DNA of 64,000 nt, taken from Bugula neritina (Eukaryota > Bryozoa > Gymnolaemata > Cheilostomatida > Bugulidae). The stretch spans positions 11,216,698-11,280,697 of the forward strand of contig OZ037765.1 of NCBI GenBank assembly GCA_964035545.1, written 5' to 3'. The notes below the pieces were generated by a model, which worked only from the letters and a program-made list of their open reading frames with translations, had not been told where the DNA came from and did not search any database. The position numbers and the translations under genes are program-made. Below are positions 63,268-64,000 of the stretch, piece by piece (within the stretch, counting starts at the first letter, position 1; the number at the start of each line of letters is the position of its first letter).

Positions 63268-64000
63268 AAGCTCAACGCCAAGTGGGTTCTAGACTTGGCC
63301 TATGACCAATGCAGATTAGGTACCAGATTCTCTACTTAGCACCTTTTATTTAGAAGTTATGTAGAGCCAATGAGGTTTACCTTTCATAGTATCATTCCAA
63401 TTCGGTGCAGTAATAGAGATTTTTCAAGTAAAAATGCCATTAAACGGCATTTTTTGTTAGATAATTGTTGATATATAACATTAAAAAATTGAAAATGTTG
63501 TATGCTAAATCCTTTTATGTAATTTCTAATATTTCCACTACTGCACCTACTTCATTTCTATAAACTTCATTAAAAACTGGTATCTGCACTACCACATAAT
63601 ATAATTTAGATTTTTTAGAAGTTTTTTTAAATATTGTGCATACTTGAATTGATGCCACGATATAAACTTGCAATTTATGCTTTATAATGTGCTTCAATTT
63701 TAAGCTAAAATTAAAAAAAATATCGTCACACTGTCCCAGGGTATCAGCTGATAATTTTTTATCAATAAAAGCTGATATTTTATAACTGAGTAATCATTTA
63801 GTAAGGATAAGCTGGAAACGAGCAGTCAAGCAGGAGCAATTTTGAATCAATTGTCTTGTTATTTTGTCGGTCACCAAGAACCATTGTTAAAATTGAACAG
63901 CTTGTCTAGCACAATCACCCTTTTCTTATGTATCAATTTGTCTCAGTTTAACTTGGCAGTACAAAGTTCAATATTGGTTGATCAAACAGGGGGTGTGGAC

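Larger units (their letters stand above)
59877..64000. other. RABGEF1 downstream intron to window end
   Basis: No continuation of the VPS9 domain was found. It contains two GGTAAAAATGGCACA elements (61510-61891 and 63133-63267) and a weak hexamer array at about 62640-62960. The remainder is AT-rich and featureless to me. Confidence 0.5.

Overview
This window is nuclear DNA of an animal. The genes are split by GT-AG introns, and their products are full-length metazoan proteins. The DNA is AT-rich and full of small inverted-repeat transposons, tRNA-derived SINEs and microsatellites. I cannot fix the phylum. The proteins look like pre-duplication orthologues (one RagC/D, one DHRS4, one PRR15-type gene), which suits an invertebrate. 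There is no sign of bacterial, organellar or viral organisation.

I rebuilt seven genes exon by exon with consistent splice phases, plus one single-exon gene. From left to right: a broken pogo-like transposase (minus, 0.2-1.4 kb); GATD1 (minus, 7 exons, 221 aa); a PRR15-family gene (minus, one coding exon, 117 aa); DHRS4 (minus, 9 exons including a 24-nt microexon, 289 aa, C-terminal SRL); BUD31 (plus, 4 exons, 144 aa), tail to tail with TCP1/CCT1 (minus, 10 exons, 556 aa); a crotonase-fold gene (plus, 7 exons, 325 aa), head to head with TCP1; RRAGC/D (minus, 9 exons, 381 aa); about 10 kb without genes but dense in repeats; and the 5' part of RABGEF1/Rabex-5 (plus, 6 coding exons seen, leaving the window inside the VPS9 domain).

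The genes are mostly housekeeping: chaperonin, spliceosome factor, lysosomal nutrient-sensing GTPase, endosomal Rab5 exchange factor, peroxisomal reductase. They do not form a single pathway, and no operon-like arrangement is visible.

The most unusual content is non-coding. First, several long degenerate hexamer arrays follow words such as TTASTS, TATSAS and TATAAS (S = C or G), with C and G switching between neighbouring units. Most lie in a first intron or the 5' flank of a gene. Second, two different foldback transposon families have terminal repeats built from 15-bp tandem cassettes and share a GGTGTC-like end: GGTAAAAATGGCACA (4 copies) and the GACGCTTCCCA element (1 copy). Third, a DHRS4 intron holds a 428-bp near-palindrome with a perfect GC-rich hairpin at its centre. 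No CRISPR array, rRNA gene or intact functional tRNA was seen.
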